From assembly GCA_029572955.1 (NCBI GenBank), contig JAKPQE010000150.1, positions 1 to 64,000 of the forward strand: a stretch of DNA of 64,000 nt, in the 5' to 3' direction. The notes below the pieces were generated by a model, which did not search any database, was not told the origin of the DNA, and saw nothing but the letters and a program-made list of their open reading frames with translations. How positions within the stretch are numbered: the first letter of the stretch is position 1; every line of letters begins with the position of its first letter. Of this stretch, positions 28,576 through 37,643 are shown piece after piece. The translations under genes and the position numbers were made by a program. The DNA comes from Pseudomonadota bacterium. GTDB lineage: Bacteria; Pseudomonadota; Alphaproteobacteria; Rhizobiales; JAKPQE01.

Positions 28576-28618
28576 GCGGGCGGCCAAGTCAGTAGCGTTG
28601 CGTAGAGGGAAGAGCCCC

Positions 28619-28885
28619 GTGTCCACGGAAAAGCGCAGTCTCAACATCCTCGAGTTCGGCCGCCGCCTCGGCGTCGCCAGCCGCGGCACCGCCCGTCCGT
28701 CGCGCCAGGAGGCGGTCCGTCTGCCCGAGTTCCGGCGCCCCGGCGAGAGCCGCCGCCCCAGCGACATGATCAGCCAGCTCCTGACCCATCAGGCGCGGGT
28801 CCGCCGCTCGATGAAGCCGGTCTGCGAAATCAAGCTGCGCGTCCTCGACCCGGCCGGCCGGCCGGCGGTCGAATTCGGCTTCTGA
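28619..28885 (+). CDS. Small hypothetical protein
   Basis: This 88-aa, Arg-rich, basic protein starts at a GTG with a purine-rich GAGGGAAGAG site upstream. It has no membrane segment and no recognised domain; SLNILEFGRRLGV and RRSMKPVCEIKLRVLDPAG are its most distinctive parts. It lies 43 bases after the carboxypeptidase gene, in the same direction, and converges on mipZ. Codon use matches the neighbours, which supports it being real. Function unknown. Confidence 0.6.
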   Translation: MSTEKRSLNILEFGRRLGVASRGTARPSRQEAVRLPEFRRPGESRRPSDMISQLLTHQARVRRSMKPVCEIKLRVLDPAGRPAVEFGF

Positions 28886-28905
28886 GCCTTTCCCCCGAAT
28901 GAAAG

Positions 28906-28930
28906 ACGGGCGCCGCATCGCGACGCCCGT
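28906..28930. terminator. Shared convergent terminator
   Basis: ACGGGCG (28906-28912) pairs with CGCCCGT (28924-28930) across an 11-base loop, between the convergent small basic protein gene and mipZ. It could act in both directions; flanking T-tracts are weak. Confidence 0.6.
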
Positions 28931-28956
28931 TGCCTCGTCCGTCCCCGCCTTCCCCG

Positions 28957-29877
28957 TCAGTTGACGAAGATGTCGTGCTGCTCCAGCGGCTCGGTGTGGC
29001 TGCGCGCCCAGGTCTCGCGTGCCTCGGCCCGGCGCTTGCCCTTTTCGTCGATGGGCAGGCGCAGATCGGCGAGGAGCGCGCGGATCTCGTGGCGCGCGGC
29101 GAGATGGGAGAAGCTCGGCTCGCGCCCGAGCATCGCCTCGTCGAGCGGATCGAGCGCGGTCAGCCCGAGCGGGAAGAGTTCACGGAAGACGACGCGTTCC
29201 GACAGGCCCTCGTGCAGGCGGAAGCCGAGCTGCAGCGTCAGCGCCTTCAGGCTCGCGTGGATCTTGCGCTTGTTGTGGCTGTCGAACTGGGTCAGCCGGT
29301 TGCGCAGCACGACCCAGTCGGTGAGGCGCCCGTCGATCAGCCGGCGCTTGCGCGCGGCCTCGCGCACCAGCTTGCCGTACTGGCCGATTTCCACGGTCTC
29401 GCCGGTCACCGGATCGACCCGGCCGAGCACGTCGAAATCGACATAGCTGTCGTTCATCGGCGAGATCAGCGTGTCGGCCATCGAATGGGCGAGCTGCATC
29501 AGGTAGCTGTCGGTCGCCGGCGTGTCGATGACGAGGAAATCGGAGCGGCGCTGCACCTTCTCCAGGACGTCGGCGAAGAAGCCGAACTCGGCCGCCTCGC
29601 GCTCGGCGATGCGCTGGCCCTCGCCGCGCCCGACGGCGAAATGCTCGGGCAGCGAGAGCATCGAACCGGGCACCTTGACCTTGGTGCGGCGGCGGTTCTC
29701 CACGTAGCGCGTGAGCGAGCCCTGGCGGGCGTCGAGATCGATCGAGACGACCGTCTGACCCGCATTGAGGAGCGCGACGATCAGGTGCATCGAGATGGTC
29801 GACTTGCCGGAGCCGCCCTTCTCGTTGGCCACCACGATGACGTGTGCGGACTTTGGCTCTTCGTAGAGCGATTGCAT
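28957..29877 (-). CDS. mipZ: Division-plane positioning ATPase MipZ
   Basis: This 306-aa ParA-like ATPase forms a gradient from the poles and inhibits FtsZ, placing the division site at mid-cell. It has the deviant Walker A (NEKGGSGKSTIS), the SIDLDARQGSLTRYVENRR region, DFLVIDTPATDSYLM (Walker B), and the MipZ-specific C-terminal half (SHNKRKIHASLKAL, PLDEAMLGREPSFSHLAARHE), which separates it from ParA and plasmid-type Soj proteins. Divergent from panC. Confidence 0.93.
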   Translation of the reverse strand: MQSLYEEPKSAHVIVVANEKGGSGKSTISMHLIVALLNAGQTVVSIDLDARQGSLTRYVENRRRTKVKVPGSMLSLPEHFAVGRGEGQRIAEREAAEFGFFADVLEKVQRRSDFLVIDTPATDSYLMQLAHSMADTLISPMNDSYVDFDVLGRVDPVTGETVEIGQYGKLVREAARKRRLIDGRLTDWVVLRNRLTQFDSHNKRKIHASLKALTLQLGFRLHEGLSERVVFRELFPLGLTALDPLDEAMLGREPSFSHLAARHEIRALLADLRLPIDEKGKRRAEARETWARSHTEPLEQHDIFVN

Positions 29878-30017
29878 GTGCCGATGCCGTCCCCAGACCC
29901 TGTGATTGCATGCAATACTGCGGATTTTACAGGAATTTTACAATAAGCCGGTGGCCTCCACCTGCCGACGTGGTAAACCCGCCTCGCAAACGGGACTGCG
30001 GACGGGAGCCTGGGGAC

Positions 30018-30854
30018 ATGACGAGGGTCGTTACGACTGTGGAGGATCTGCGGGCGGTCGTCGCGGAATGGCGCGGCGCCGGCGAGCTCGTCGCGGTGGT
30101 CCCGACCATGGGCGCGCTCCATGCCGGCCACCTGCATCTGGTGCAGGCGGCCAAGGAACGGGCCGACCGGGTGGTCGTCACCATCTTCGTCAATCCGGCC
30201 CAGTTCGCCCCGCACGAGGATTTCGACCGCTATCCGCGAACGCTCGAGACCGACGTCGCGGCGCTGCGCGATATTGGGGCCGAGCTCGCCTATGCGCCGA
30301 CCGCCGCCGACATGTACCCGTCCGGCCATGCCACCAGCCTTGCCGTCACCGGTCCGGCCGAGGGCCTCGAGACCGATTTCCGGCCGCACTTCTTCGGCGG
30401 TGTCGCCACCGTCGTCGCCAAGCTCTTCCTGCGCGTGCTGCCCGACCTCGCCTTCTTCGGCGAGAAGGACTACCAGCAGCTCCTCGTCGTCAAGCGCATG
30501 GTCGCCGATCTCGACATGCCGATGGAGGTCGTCGGCGTGCCGACGGTGCGCGAGGAGGACGGCCTCGCCCTCTCCTCCCGCAACGCCTACCTCTCGGAGG
30601 AAGAGCGCATGCTGGCGCCGCTGATCTATGCCGAGTTGCAGGCCGCGGCCGAGCGGATCGTCGCCGGCGACAATCCCGAGGAGGTCGCGGCGGCCTCGGC
30701 GGCGGCGCTGACCCGCGCCGGCTTTGCCGTCGACTACGTCGCGGCGCGCAATGCCGAGACGCTGGCACCGGTCCGGAAGGCCGGCGAGCCGGTGCGCCTG
30801 CTCGCCGCGGCGCGGATCGGCAACACCCGCCTCATCGACAATATCGGCGTCTGA
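30018..30854 (+). CDS. panC: Pantothenate synthetase
   Basis: This 278-aa enzyme joins pantoate and beta-alanine with ATP in coenzyme A synthesis. Signatures: VPTMGALHAGHLHLV (HxGH nucleotide-binding), VNPAQFAPHEDFDRYPR, FFGGVATVVAKLF, FGEKDYQQLLVVKRM and the KMSKS-like LSSRNAYLS. panB is not adjacent. It is followed by a structured palindromic element rather than another gene. Confidence 0.95.
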   Translation: MTRVVTTVEDLRAVVAEWRGAGELVAVVPTMGALHAGHLHLVQAAKERADRVVVTIFVNPAQFAPHEDFDRYPRTLETDVAALRDIGAELAYAPTAADMYPSGHATSLAVTGPAEGLETDFRPHFFGGVATVVAKLFLRVLPDLAFFGEKDYQQLLVVKRMVADLDMPMEVVGVPTVREEDGLALSSRNAYLSEEERMLAPLIYAELQAAAERIVAGDNPEEVAAASAAALTRAGFAVDYVAARNAETLAPVRKAGEPVRLLAAARIGNTRLIDNIGV

Positions 30855-30865
30855 GCGGCGGTCGG

Positions 30866-30976
30866 ATCTAGCGCCTTTTCACTTTTCGTTGAATCGCGAA
30901 AAGGCTCCAAGTGTCTGATTTGCCGCGTTTCCGGGCGACGAACCGGTGTCCACTTCGCCTGGAAACGCTTTAGAGC
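30866..30976. repeat. Two-hairpin intergenic palindromic element, copy 1
   Basis: The first hairpin is GCCTTTTC/GAAAAGGC (30873-30880/30898-30905). The second is GCGTTTCC...GGCGA with TCGCC...GGAAACGC (30925-30968), enclosing CGAACCGGTGTCCACT. The ends carry related TCTAGCG and CGCTTTAGAG. It resembles the GTGG-N-ACCGGTTCG palindromic repeats common between genes in Hyphomicrobiales, and a diverged copy lies near 49.7 kb. It sits between convergent panC and the DUF1489 gene. Confidence 0.7.
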
Positions 30977-31404
30977 AGGCCGAGTTCGGAGAGGGCGCGG
31001 GCCATTTCCGGGTCGATGCCGTCGGCGCCGCCGCCCTTCGGCAGGTCGCGCGGGGCGTCCTTGGCGGTGAGGTAGCGCCAGCCCTGGAACGGCCGGCGCG
31101 GCTGCATCTCGGTCGCGTGCAGCACCGGTTCCATGACGATGCGACAGCGCGAAATGCCGGCCTCGTCGGTGAATTCGCGAAGGTCGACGAGACGCTGGCG
31201 CACCTGCACGAAGCCCTTGATCACCCAGTAGAGCGAACCGCCGTCGAGCAGTTCGTCGCGGCGCTTGGGGGACATGCGCGTGGTGTGGATCTGCTCGGCC
31301 GGCTCGCTGCGGGCGCGCCGTTCGGCCTGCTTCAGGGCGATCCAGTCCGCCAGTTCCTCGACGGTTTCGACGCCGACGCACAGCTTGATGAGGTTGAGGG
31401 CCAT
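30970..31404 (-). CDS. DUF1489 family protein
   Basis: This 144-aa soluble protein matches the alphaproteobacterial DUF1489 family, recognisable by LIKLCVGVETVEELADW, HTTRMSPKRRDELLDGGSLYWVIKG and CRIVMEPVLHATEMQPRRPFQGWRYL. Function is unknown. The neighbourhood with panC is typical for the order. It precedes a secreted protein gene on its upstream side. Confidence 0.88.
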   Translation of the reverse strand: MALNLIKLCVGVETVEELADWIALKQAERRARSEPAEQIHTTRMSPKRRDELLDGGSLYWVIKGFVQVRQRLVDLREFTDEAGISRCRIVMEPVLHATEMQPRRPFQGWRYLTAKDAPRDLPKGGGADGIDPEMARALSELGLL

Positions 31405-31440
31405 CGCTCCCCTGCCCGCCGGCCCGCGCCGCTCGCCGGA

Positions 31441-31782
31441 TCAGTCTTCCGGAACGAGCCTGTCGCCGTCGACGAAGCCGACCTTGCCGTTCCACTCGAT
31501 CTCGCAGGCCTTGTCCTTGAGCTGCGCCTTGCGGCCGTCGCGGCTGCCATAGGCCCAGTTGCGGAAGTTGAATTCCGGCCGGCACCAGCGCAGGACGATG
31601 CCCTTGGCGTCCTTCGGCAGCGTGCCGACGACGGCCGAGCCGGCCTCGGGCGCGGCGCGCATCTCGACGTCCTTGCCGCCCCAGCCCGAGGCGACCGAAA
31701 AGGTGGTGTCGTAGGGGCTCTGTCCCGCCACGGCCGGTGCGGCCATGAGGGCGAGGCCCACGAGGGCCGTTGCCAAGCGCAT
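31441..31782 (-). CDS. Secreted SH3-like small protein
   Basis: This 113-aa protein has a clear signal peptide (MRLATALVGLALMAAPAVAG, cleavage after about residue 19). The roughly 94-residue mature domain has an alternating beta pattern (DVEMRAAPEAGSAVVGTLPK, GKVGFVDGDRLVPED) that looks like a bacterial SH3 domain. Two cysteines (WCRPEF, KACEIEW) may form a disulfide. Between the DUF1489 and acyl-CoA dehydrogenase genes; role unknown. Confidence 0.75.
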   Translation of the reverse strand: MRLATALVGLALMAAPAVAGQSPYDTTFSVASGWGGKDVEMRAAPEAGSAVVGTLPKDAKGIVLRWCRPEFNFRNWAYGSRDGRKAQLKDKACEIEWNGKVGFVDGDRLVPED

Positions 31783-31829
31783 GACGTTCCTTCCTCCCCT
31801 TGTCGCCCGGTCGCGATCGGGCACCGCGC

Positions 31830-33002
31830 TCACGACGACTTCTTGAACAGCTCGCGGCCGATCAGCATGCGCCGGATCTCGCTGGTGCCGGCGCCGATCT
31901 CGTAGAGCTTGGCGTCGCGCAGCAGGCGTCCGGTCGGATAGTCGTTGATATAGCCGTTGCCGCCGAGGCACTGGATGGCGTCGAGCGCCACCTGCGTCGC
32001 CTTCTCGGCCGAATAGAGGATGGCGCCGGCGGCGTCCTCGCGGGTGGTCCGGCCGGCGTCGCAGGCCCTGGCCACAGCGTAGACATAGGCGCGGCAGGCG
32101 TTCATCGTCGAATACATGTCGGCGAGCTTGGCCTGCATGAGCTGGAAATTGCCGATCGGCTGGCCGAACTGCTGGCGCTCGTGCAGATAGGGCATCACCA
32201 CGTCGACGGCGGCCTGCATGATGCCGACCGGGCCGGCGGCGAGCACGGCGCGCTCGTAGTCGAGGCCGGACATCAGCACGTTGACGCCCTTGCCGACCGT
32301 GCCGAGCACGTTCTCTTCGGGAACCTCGCAATCCTCGAAGACGAGTTCGCCGGTGTCGGAGCCGCGCATGCCGAGCTTGTCGAGCTTCTGGGCGGTCGAG
32401 AAGCCCTTGAAGTCCTTCTCGACGATGAAGGTGGTGATGCCGCGCGGGCCGGCTTCCGGATCGGTCTTGGCGTAGACGACGAGGGTGTCGGCGACCGGCC
32501 CGTTGGTGATCCACATCTTCGAGCCGTTGAGGATGTAGCGGTCGCCCTTCTTCTCGGCCTTCGTGCGCATCGAGACGACGTCGGAGCCGGCGCCCGGCTC
32601 GGACATGGCGAGCGCGCCGACATGCTCGCCGGTCATCAGCTTCGGCAGATAGCGGCGCTTCTGCTCGTCCGAGCCGTTGCGGCGCAGCTGGTTGATGCAG
32701 AGATTCGAATGGGCGCCATAGGAAAGGCCGACCGAGGCGGAGGCCCGCGAGACCTCCTCCATGGCAATGCAATGCTCGAGATAGCCGAGGCCCGTGCCGC
32801 CGTATTCCTCTTCGACGGTGATGCCGTGCAGGCCGAGCGCGCCCATTTCCGGCCACAGGTCGCGCGGGAAGGTGTTGGTGCGGTCGATTTCGTCGGCGCG
32901 CGGGGCGATCCGGTCGTCGGCGAAGTCGCGCACCGTGTCGCGCAGCATGTCGGCGGTCTCGCCGAGACCGAAATCGAAAGTCGGCAATGCGTTGCGGATC
33001 AT
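31830..33002 (-). CDS. ivd: Isovaleryl-CoA dehydrogenase
   Basis: This 390-aa flavoprotein oxidises isovaleryl-CoA to 3-methylcrotonyl-CoA in leucine breakdown. The catalytic glutamate is E250 in [15 protein letters not shown], the position diagnostic for the isovaleryl enzyme among acyl-CoA dehydrogenases. Other family text includes [51 protein letters not shown]. No other leucine-degradation genes are adjacent. Confidence 0.93.
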   Translation of the reverse strand: MIRNALPTFDFGLGETADMLRDTVRDFADDRIAPRADEIDRTNTFPRDLWPEMGALGLHGITVEEEYGGTGLGYLEHCIAMEEVSRASASVGLSYGAHSNLCINQLRRNGSDEQKRRYLPKLMTGEHVGALAMSEPGAGSDVVSMRTKAEKKGDRYILNGSKMWITNGPVADTLVVYAKTDPEAGPRGITTFIVEKDFKGFSTAQKLDKLGMRGSDTGELVFEDCEVPEENVLGTVGKGVNVLMSGLDYERAVLAAGPVGIMQAAVDVVMPYLHERQQFGQPIGNFQLMQAKLADMYSTMNACRAYVYAVARACDAGRTTREDAAGAILYSAEKATQVALDAIQCLGGNGYINDYPTGRLLRDAKLYEIGAGTSEIRRMLIGRELFKKSS

Positions 33003-33110
33003 CGTTCTTCCTTTTGTCGGGTGGGGCCTGCGCCTGGTCGAACCGGGAAGAACGATAATTGCCGCTCGGGGCGGCGTGTCAATGGCGAGCGCGCGCTTCT
33101 GTGCCGTCGC

Positions 33111-33845
33111 TCAGGCGCATTCGCTCTGCCCGCTGTCGGCCAGATAGATGGCTTTGCGGTAGGGATTGTGGAACTTGTCGGTCTCCAGGCGGCGGATGAA
33201 ATCGCGGCACTGATAGTTGTTGACAAGCAAGGTGCTGGCGCCGACGAGCTGGAGATCGTTCCTGAGGACGTCGTTGATGGCGCTGCTCAGCTTCTCCGTC
33301 TCGGCGCCCTCGCCGGTGGCGTTGCGCAACCGGATGAAGAACTTGCCGACGACCTCGGCGACCTCCTGCGCCTTGACCATGTCGTCGATGGTCAGCGCCT
33401 GGCCGCGCTCGACCGACAGGTGGTTGTAGGCGCTGTTGACGACGCCCGGGATGTCGAGGCCGAGAGGCGTGGCGGCGATGGCGATGAGCGCGTCGGCCAT
33501 GTGGGTGTACCAGCCCTTGCCGGCGCGCGCGCCCTGACCCGGGAAGGCCGCCTTCATCAGATCGATCGTGTAGGCGAACATGACGAAGCCCGGCAGGGTC
33601 TTGCGGTTGAACGCCCGCGAGCCGTTGCCGCGGTGGGTCGCCACGCAGTCGTCGTAGATCTTTTCGAAGACGCGCGAATTGCCGGCGATCTTGGTGTTGA
33701 ACGCGACGGAAAGTTCGGCGATTTCGTCGGTCGTGAGCTGGCCGCCGGCCTGCTCGGCACGCCGAACGAGCTCGCGAAAGATCCTTTCTGAGATGTCACG
33801 GGCCGTCCCCATGCAGAAATGCGGCCCGCTGAGCTTGTTTGTCAT
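33111..33845 (-). CDS. Hypothetical protein, family not recognised
   Basis: This 244-aa protein is soluble, with no signal peptide or membrane segment and a mixed charged composition. The ATG at 33845 follows a strong GAGGTGGGG site. Predicted-helical segments dominate (TARDISERIFRELVRRAEQAGG, TTDEIAELSVAFNTKIAGNSRVFEKIYDDC, AYNHLSVERGQALTIDDMVKAQEVAEVVGKFFIRLR). It has three cysteines, one four residues after another part of an NNYQCRDFIRRLE motif near the C-terminus. It lies between ivd and an AT-rich gap. I do not recognise its family and give no function. Confidence 0.75.
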   Translation of the reverse strand: MTNKLSGPHFCMGTARDISERIFRELVRRAEQAGGQLTTDEIAELSVAFNTKIAGNSRVFEKIYDDCVATHRGNGSRAFNRKTLPGFVMFAYTIDLMKAAFPGQGARAGKGWYTHMADALIAIAATPLGLDIPGVVNSAYNHLSVERGQALTIDDMVKAQEVAEVVGKFFIRLRNATGEGAETEKLSSAINDVLRNDLQLVGASTLLVNNYQCRDFIRRLETDKFHNPYRKAIYLADSGQSECA

Positions 33846-34296
33846 TCGGTCCCCACCTCGGATCGCCGGCACCCAACCGTGACCCGAGACCTCATGGTCG
33901 CCCTGCCCAAGCGGCAACGGCGACGCGCCGGCCCCGGAAGAGCCTTCCACCACCCCTTAGATAAACCGTCGGTGGTAAAATAATCGTTTTCCGGCTATTC
34001 TTTTTTGCTCGTGAAAAATATCAGGGTAACAACAACTTAGCCGTACCGATCGGTCAAAAAACTCGGTCCCGGCCGATTTCCCGACACAACCGACCGAGGC
34101 TTTCCTGGAACTGCAACCAAGCCATTGATCCAAATGCATTTTCGGCGGCGATCGATGACGCGGCGGCCGGTGCACGGTCCGTGCGACGACGGAACGGCGG
34201 TTGCACGTCCGCCCCGGCGCAGGAGAGGAGATTCCTTTCCTGCGGCAACTTGTTGCGGGTCGGCTGTCGCGATCGACCGGGCGAGCGCGGCGACGG
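33846..34296. other. Gene-free, partly AT-rich gap
   Basis: About 450 bases separate two minus-strand genes. An AT-rich patch (33960-34140) may hold the promoter of the 244-aa protein gene. No confident -10/-35 pair, hairpin or small gene was found; the short frames here lack ribosome sites. Confidence 0.55.
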
Positions 34297-35544
34297 CTAC
34301 CGCGCGACCTTGCGGCCGATGACGGCAAAGACCGGGTCCGAGAAGGCTTCGCTTCCCGCATAGGGATCGTCGGCGGGCCGCGGCAGCCCCTCGACCGAGA
34401 TCGTTCGCAGATCGGCGAAGCGACCGGTCCTGAGGAAATACTCGGTGACGAGGCCGATGCGCTCGAAGGCGTGGGCCTGGCGCCAGACGGCGACGACCTT
34501 CGGCGGGAACCAGCGATGCGAGAAGGTGACGGCGAAGGGCGCGCCCGGCTTCAGCACCCGCGCCACCTCGTCGACGACGGCGACCGGATCGGTGAGGTAT
34601 TCGATCGAGACCGTCGAGATCGCGGCGTCGAAACCGGCATCCTCGTAGGGCAACCGGGGATCGGCGTTGAGGTCGTGGACGACGTGGTCGGTCAGCCGCG
34701 CGTTGGCGGCGAGTTCGTCGGCGTTGAGGCCGAGACCGGCAAGGCGCGACAGCTCCAGACCTTCGGGAACATGGGAATGGAGGCTCGACATCAGGTCGAG
34801 CACCGCCATGCCGTCGGCGAGCACCTCGCCATAGATCTCCGCGACGATCGCGAGCGCCGCGCTGTCGAGATGCACGGTCATGCGCGGCTTGGCATAGAAC
34901 GTCGCGTCGTCTTCCTCGACGGCACGGGAAAAGGCGCCCTCGAAGAAAAAGTCCGTCGGCAGGCCATCGGCCCGCGCCTCGATGCCCGGCCCGTCGCTGA
35001 TCTGGTGCATCCAGTCGGTGACCCGGCCGCCCTGCTCGTAACCCTGTTCGGCGACCTCGCCGATCCGCACCGCGAGGCGGGCCGGAATGCCGGCGAAGGG
35101 GTGGTTGAAGTCGACCGTCAGGCGGTCCTCGGCGCGGTCGAGGCAGCGGAACGGCCGACGATCCTGCCGAAAGGTGCCGCGCACGCCCTCAAGGATGCCG
35201 CGCGGATAGAAGCGACCGAAGTCCGGCTCGACGCGCATGCCGGTGAGGATGTCGCGCTTGAAATCGCGCTCGCGGATCTCGAACACCTCGCCCTTCGCCC
35301 GGTCCTCGACGAGCGAGCCGACCGGGCAATCGATCTCGACGACGTCGCCGGCGCCGCGGCCGAAGAGCGCCGCATCGAGCCCGGCGGGGAACATGTCGCG
35401 CCACATGTTGATGCGGCGGTGGCGCTTCTCGGCGCGGTGGCGGACGCCGTCCTTCTCCCAGTCGAGGACGAAGTCGACGATGGCGAGCGAATTGGGGCCG
35501 ATCACCGGGCCGTGCTCCCGATCGTTTCCGCTGCCCTCGCCCAT
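34297..35544 (-). CDS. SlyD/FKBP-like domain fused to a SAM-dependent methyltransferase
   Basis: This 415-aa protein begins at an ATG 6 bases after GAGGGAGG. The N-terminal part (about 1-210) resembles SlyD-type FKBP prolyl isomerases: VDFVLDWEKDG, MWRDMFPAGLDAALFGRGAGDVVEI and the hallmark VDFNHPFAGIPARLAVRI. The C-terminal part (about 225-415) is a class I methyltransferase-like fold: VLADGMAVLDLMSSLHSHVP, LTDHVVHDLNADPRLPYED and FDAAISTVSIEYLTDP. The glycine-rich SAM loop is atypical (DLMSSLHSH rather than DxGxGxG). Divergent from thyA. The substrate is unknown. Confidence 0.75.
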   Translation of the reverse strand: MGEGSGNDREHGPVIGPNSLAIVDFVLDWEKDGVRHRAEKRHRRINMWRDMFPAGLDAALFGRGAGDVVEIDCPVGSLVEDRAKGEVFEIRERDFKRDILTGMRVEPDFGRFYPRGILEGVRGTFRQDRRPFRCLDRAEDRLTVDFNHPFAGIPARLAVRIGEVAEQGYEQGGRVTDWMHQISDGPGIEARADGLPTDFFFEGAFSRAVEEDDATFYAKPRMTVHLDSAALAIVAEIYGEVLADGMAVLDLMSSLHSHVPEGLELSRLAGLGLNADELAANARLTDHVVHDLNADPRLPYEDAGFDAAISTVSIEYLTDPVAVVDEVARVLKPGAPFAVTFSHRWFPPKVVAVWRQAHAFERIGLVTEYFLRTGRFADLRTISVEGLPRPADDPYAGSEAFSDPVFAVIGRKVAR

Positions 35545-35636
35545 TGTCGGCCTCCCTCGGTCATTCCTTGTGAACATTGTCCGCGGCGCTCGGATTTGCG
35601 GCCGGCACCGGCCAGAATCGCATATAAGCCTATGCC

Positions 35637-36431
35637 ATGAAGGCTTATCTGGAACTCGTCGAGCGCATTCTCCAGGAGGGGGTGCGCAAGGAAGACCGTA
35701 CCGGCACCGGCACGCTGTCGGTGTTCGGCCATCAGATGCGTTTCGACCTTGCCGAAGGCTTCCCGGTGGTGACCACCAAGAAGCTGCATCTGAAGTCGAT
35801 CATCCACGAGCTCCTGTGGTTCCTCGCCGGCGATACCAACATCGCCTATCTCAACGCCAACGGCGTTTCCATCTGGAACGAATGGGCCGACGCGAACGGC
35901 GATCTCGGCCCGGTCTACGGCCATCAGTGGCGTTCCTGGCCGGGGCGCGACGGCGCGACCATCGACCAGATCGCCAATGTCGTCGAGCAGATCCGCCGCA
36001 ATCCGGATTCGCGCCGGCTGATGGTGACGGCCTGGAACCCGGCCGATGTCGACCGCATGGCGCTGCCGCCCTGCCACTGCCTGTTCCAGTTCTACGTCGC
36101 CGAGGGGCGGCTTTCCTGCCAGCTCTACCAGCGCTCGGCGGACGTCTTCCTCGGCGTGCCGTTCAACATCGCGTCCTACGCGCTCCTGACGATGATGATG
36201 GCCGAGGTGACCGGGCTGCGCCCCGGCGAGTTCGTCCATACCTTCGGCGACGCGCATCTCTACACCAACCACCTCGACCAGGCGCGGCTGCAGCTCGGCC
36301 GCGAGCCGCGGGCGCTGCCGAGGCTGAAGATCGCGCCCGGCATCGCCTCGATCTTCGACTATCGCTTCGAGCATTTCAGCCTCGAGGGCTACGACCCGCA
36401 TCCGCACATCAAGGCCGAGGTAGCGGTATGA
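35637..36431 (+). CDS. thyA: Thymidylate synthase
   Basis: This 264-aa enzyme has exactly the E. coli length and makes dTMP from dUMP with methylenetetrahydrofolate. The catalytic cysteine is C146 in [13 protein letters not shown]. Other motifs: R21 in [36 protein letters not shown] and [11 protein letters not shown]. It overlaps the next gene by four bases and is followed by dfrA, its metabolic partner. Confidence 0.97.
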   Translation: MKAYLELVERILQEGVRKEDRTGTGTLSVFGHQMRFDLAEGFPVVTTKKLHLKSIIHELLWFLAGDTNIAYLNANGVSIWNEWADANGDLGPVYGHQWRSWPGRDGATIDQIANVVEQIRRNPDSRRLMVTAWNPADVDRMALPPCHCLFQFYVAEGRLSCQLYQRSADVFLGVPFNIASYALLTMMMAEVTGLRPGEFVHTFGDAHLYTNHLDQARLQLGREPRALPRLKIAPGIASIFDYRFEHFSLEGYDPHPHIKAEVAV

Positions 36432-36913
36432 GCATCGTGATCCGCCCTGCCCGGCCCGGCGACGAGGCGCTGGTCCTTTCCTTCATCCGCGAGCTCGCCG
36501 ACTACGAGAAGCTGTCGGCGATGGTCGAGGCGACGACCGAGAGCGTCGCTGCCTCGCTGTTCTGCGAGGCGCCGAAGGCGTTCTGCGACATTGCCGAACT
36601 CGACGGCGAGCCGGCCGGATTTGCGCTCTGGTTCTACAACTACTCGACCTTCCTCGGGCGTCACGGCCTCTATCTCGAAGACGTCTACGTGCGGCCGCAG
36701 GCGCGCCGGCGCGGCGTCGGCGAAGCGCTGCTGACGCAGCTCGCCGCCCGCTGCGAGGCCGAAGGGCTCGGGCGCTTCGAATGGTGGGTGCTCAACTGGA
36801 ACACCCCGGCGATCGACTTCTACAAGTCGCTCGGCGCCGAGGCGCTGGACGCCTGGACGGTGTACCGCGTCAGCGGAAAGGCGCTCGGCGACCTCGCGAG
36901 GCGCGGGCGATGA
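36428..36913 (+). CDS. GNAT-family N-acetyltransferase (diamine-acetyltransferase-like)
   Basis: This 161-aa GNAT protein has the acetyl-CoA-binding [15 protein letters not shown] (R/Q-x-x-G-x-G/A) after LYLEDVYV, and the C-terminal [30 protein letters not shown]. The start [24 protein letters not shown] resembles spermidine/spermine acetyltransferase-like proteins. ATGA overlaps join it to thyA upstream and dfrA downstream. Confidence 0.88.
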   Translation: MSIVIRPARPGDEALVLSFIRELADYEKLSAMVEATTESVAASLFCEAPKAFCDIAELDGEPAGFALWFYNYSTFLGRHGLYLEDVYVRPQARRRGVGEALLTQLAARCEAEGLGRFEWWVLNWNTPAIDFYKSLGAEALDAWTVYRVSGKALGDLARRGR

Positions 36914-37443
36914 CGCCGCGCATCGTCCTCGTCGTCGCGGTCGCCGACAACGGCGTGATCGGCGCCGCCGGCGGCATGCCCTGGCGGCTCTCCTCCGACC
37001 TCAAGGAATTCCGCCGCCTCACCATGGGCAAGCCGATCGTCATGGGCCGCAAGACCTTCGCGGCGATCGGCAAGCCGCTCGACGGGCGCGACAACATCGT
37101 CGTCACCCGCGATGCCGCCTTCTCGGCACCCGGCGTTACCGTCGCGCCCTCGATCGCGGCAGCACTGGCGGCGGCCGAGCGCTTCGCGGCGGAGCGCGGC
37201 GCCGACGAGATCGCCGTCATCGGCGGCGGCGAAATCTATGCTGCGACGATCGGCGCGGCCGACCGGCTCTACGTGACCGAGGTCCATGCGACGCCCGAGG
37301 GCGACACCCGTTTTCCGCCGATCGAGGCGGCCGAATGGCGCGAGACATCGCGCATGGAAGGCACGCGCGGCCCGCGCGACAGCGCCGCGTTCGACTTCGT
37401 CGTCTACGAGCGCGTCGAGGAAAATCCGCAAGGCGGCATTTGA
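36910..37443 (+). CDS. dfrA: Dihydrofolate reductase
   Basis: This 177-aa enzyme regenerates tetrahydrofolate, which thymidylate synthase consumes. It has the DHFR features ADNGVIGAAGGMPWRL, D30 in SSDLKEFRRLTMGKPIVMGRKTF, NIVVTRD and IGGGEIYAATIGAADRLYVTEV. Coupled by a four-base overlap to the GNAT gene. Confidence 0.95.
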   Translation: MTPRIVLVVAVADNGVIGAAGGMPWRLSSDLKEFRRLTMGKPIVMGRKTFAAIGKPLDGRDNIVVTRDAAFSAPGVTVAPSIAAALAAAERFAAERGADEIAVIGGGEIYAATIGAADRLYVTEVHATPEGDTRFPPIEAAEWRETSRMEGTRGPRDSAAFDFVVYERVEENPQGGI

Positions 37444-37643
37444 CTTTGGCCACCCTCGTTCCCACCTGTGGCTAGACGTGGCGGGCGGGCTCGCCGGCGG
37501 GCGCTTTCGTTGAAAGGCGCAAGCGGTTCGCCTATAACCCGGCGCAACAGTCGGTTCGGCTCTTTTCGACGGCCGGACGCATTCGTTTCAGCAGGCGCGC
37601 GGCCTTCGGGCTTGCGGGCAATTCCCGAGACAAGGATCCCTTC

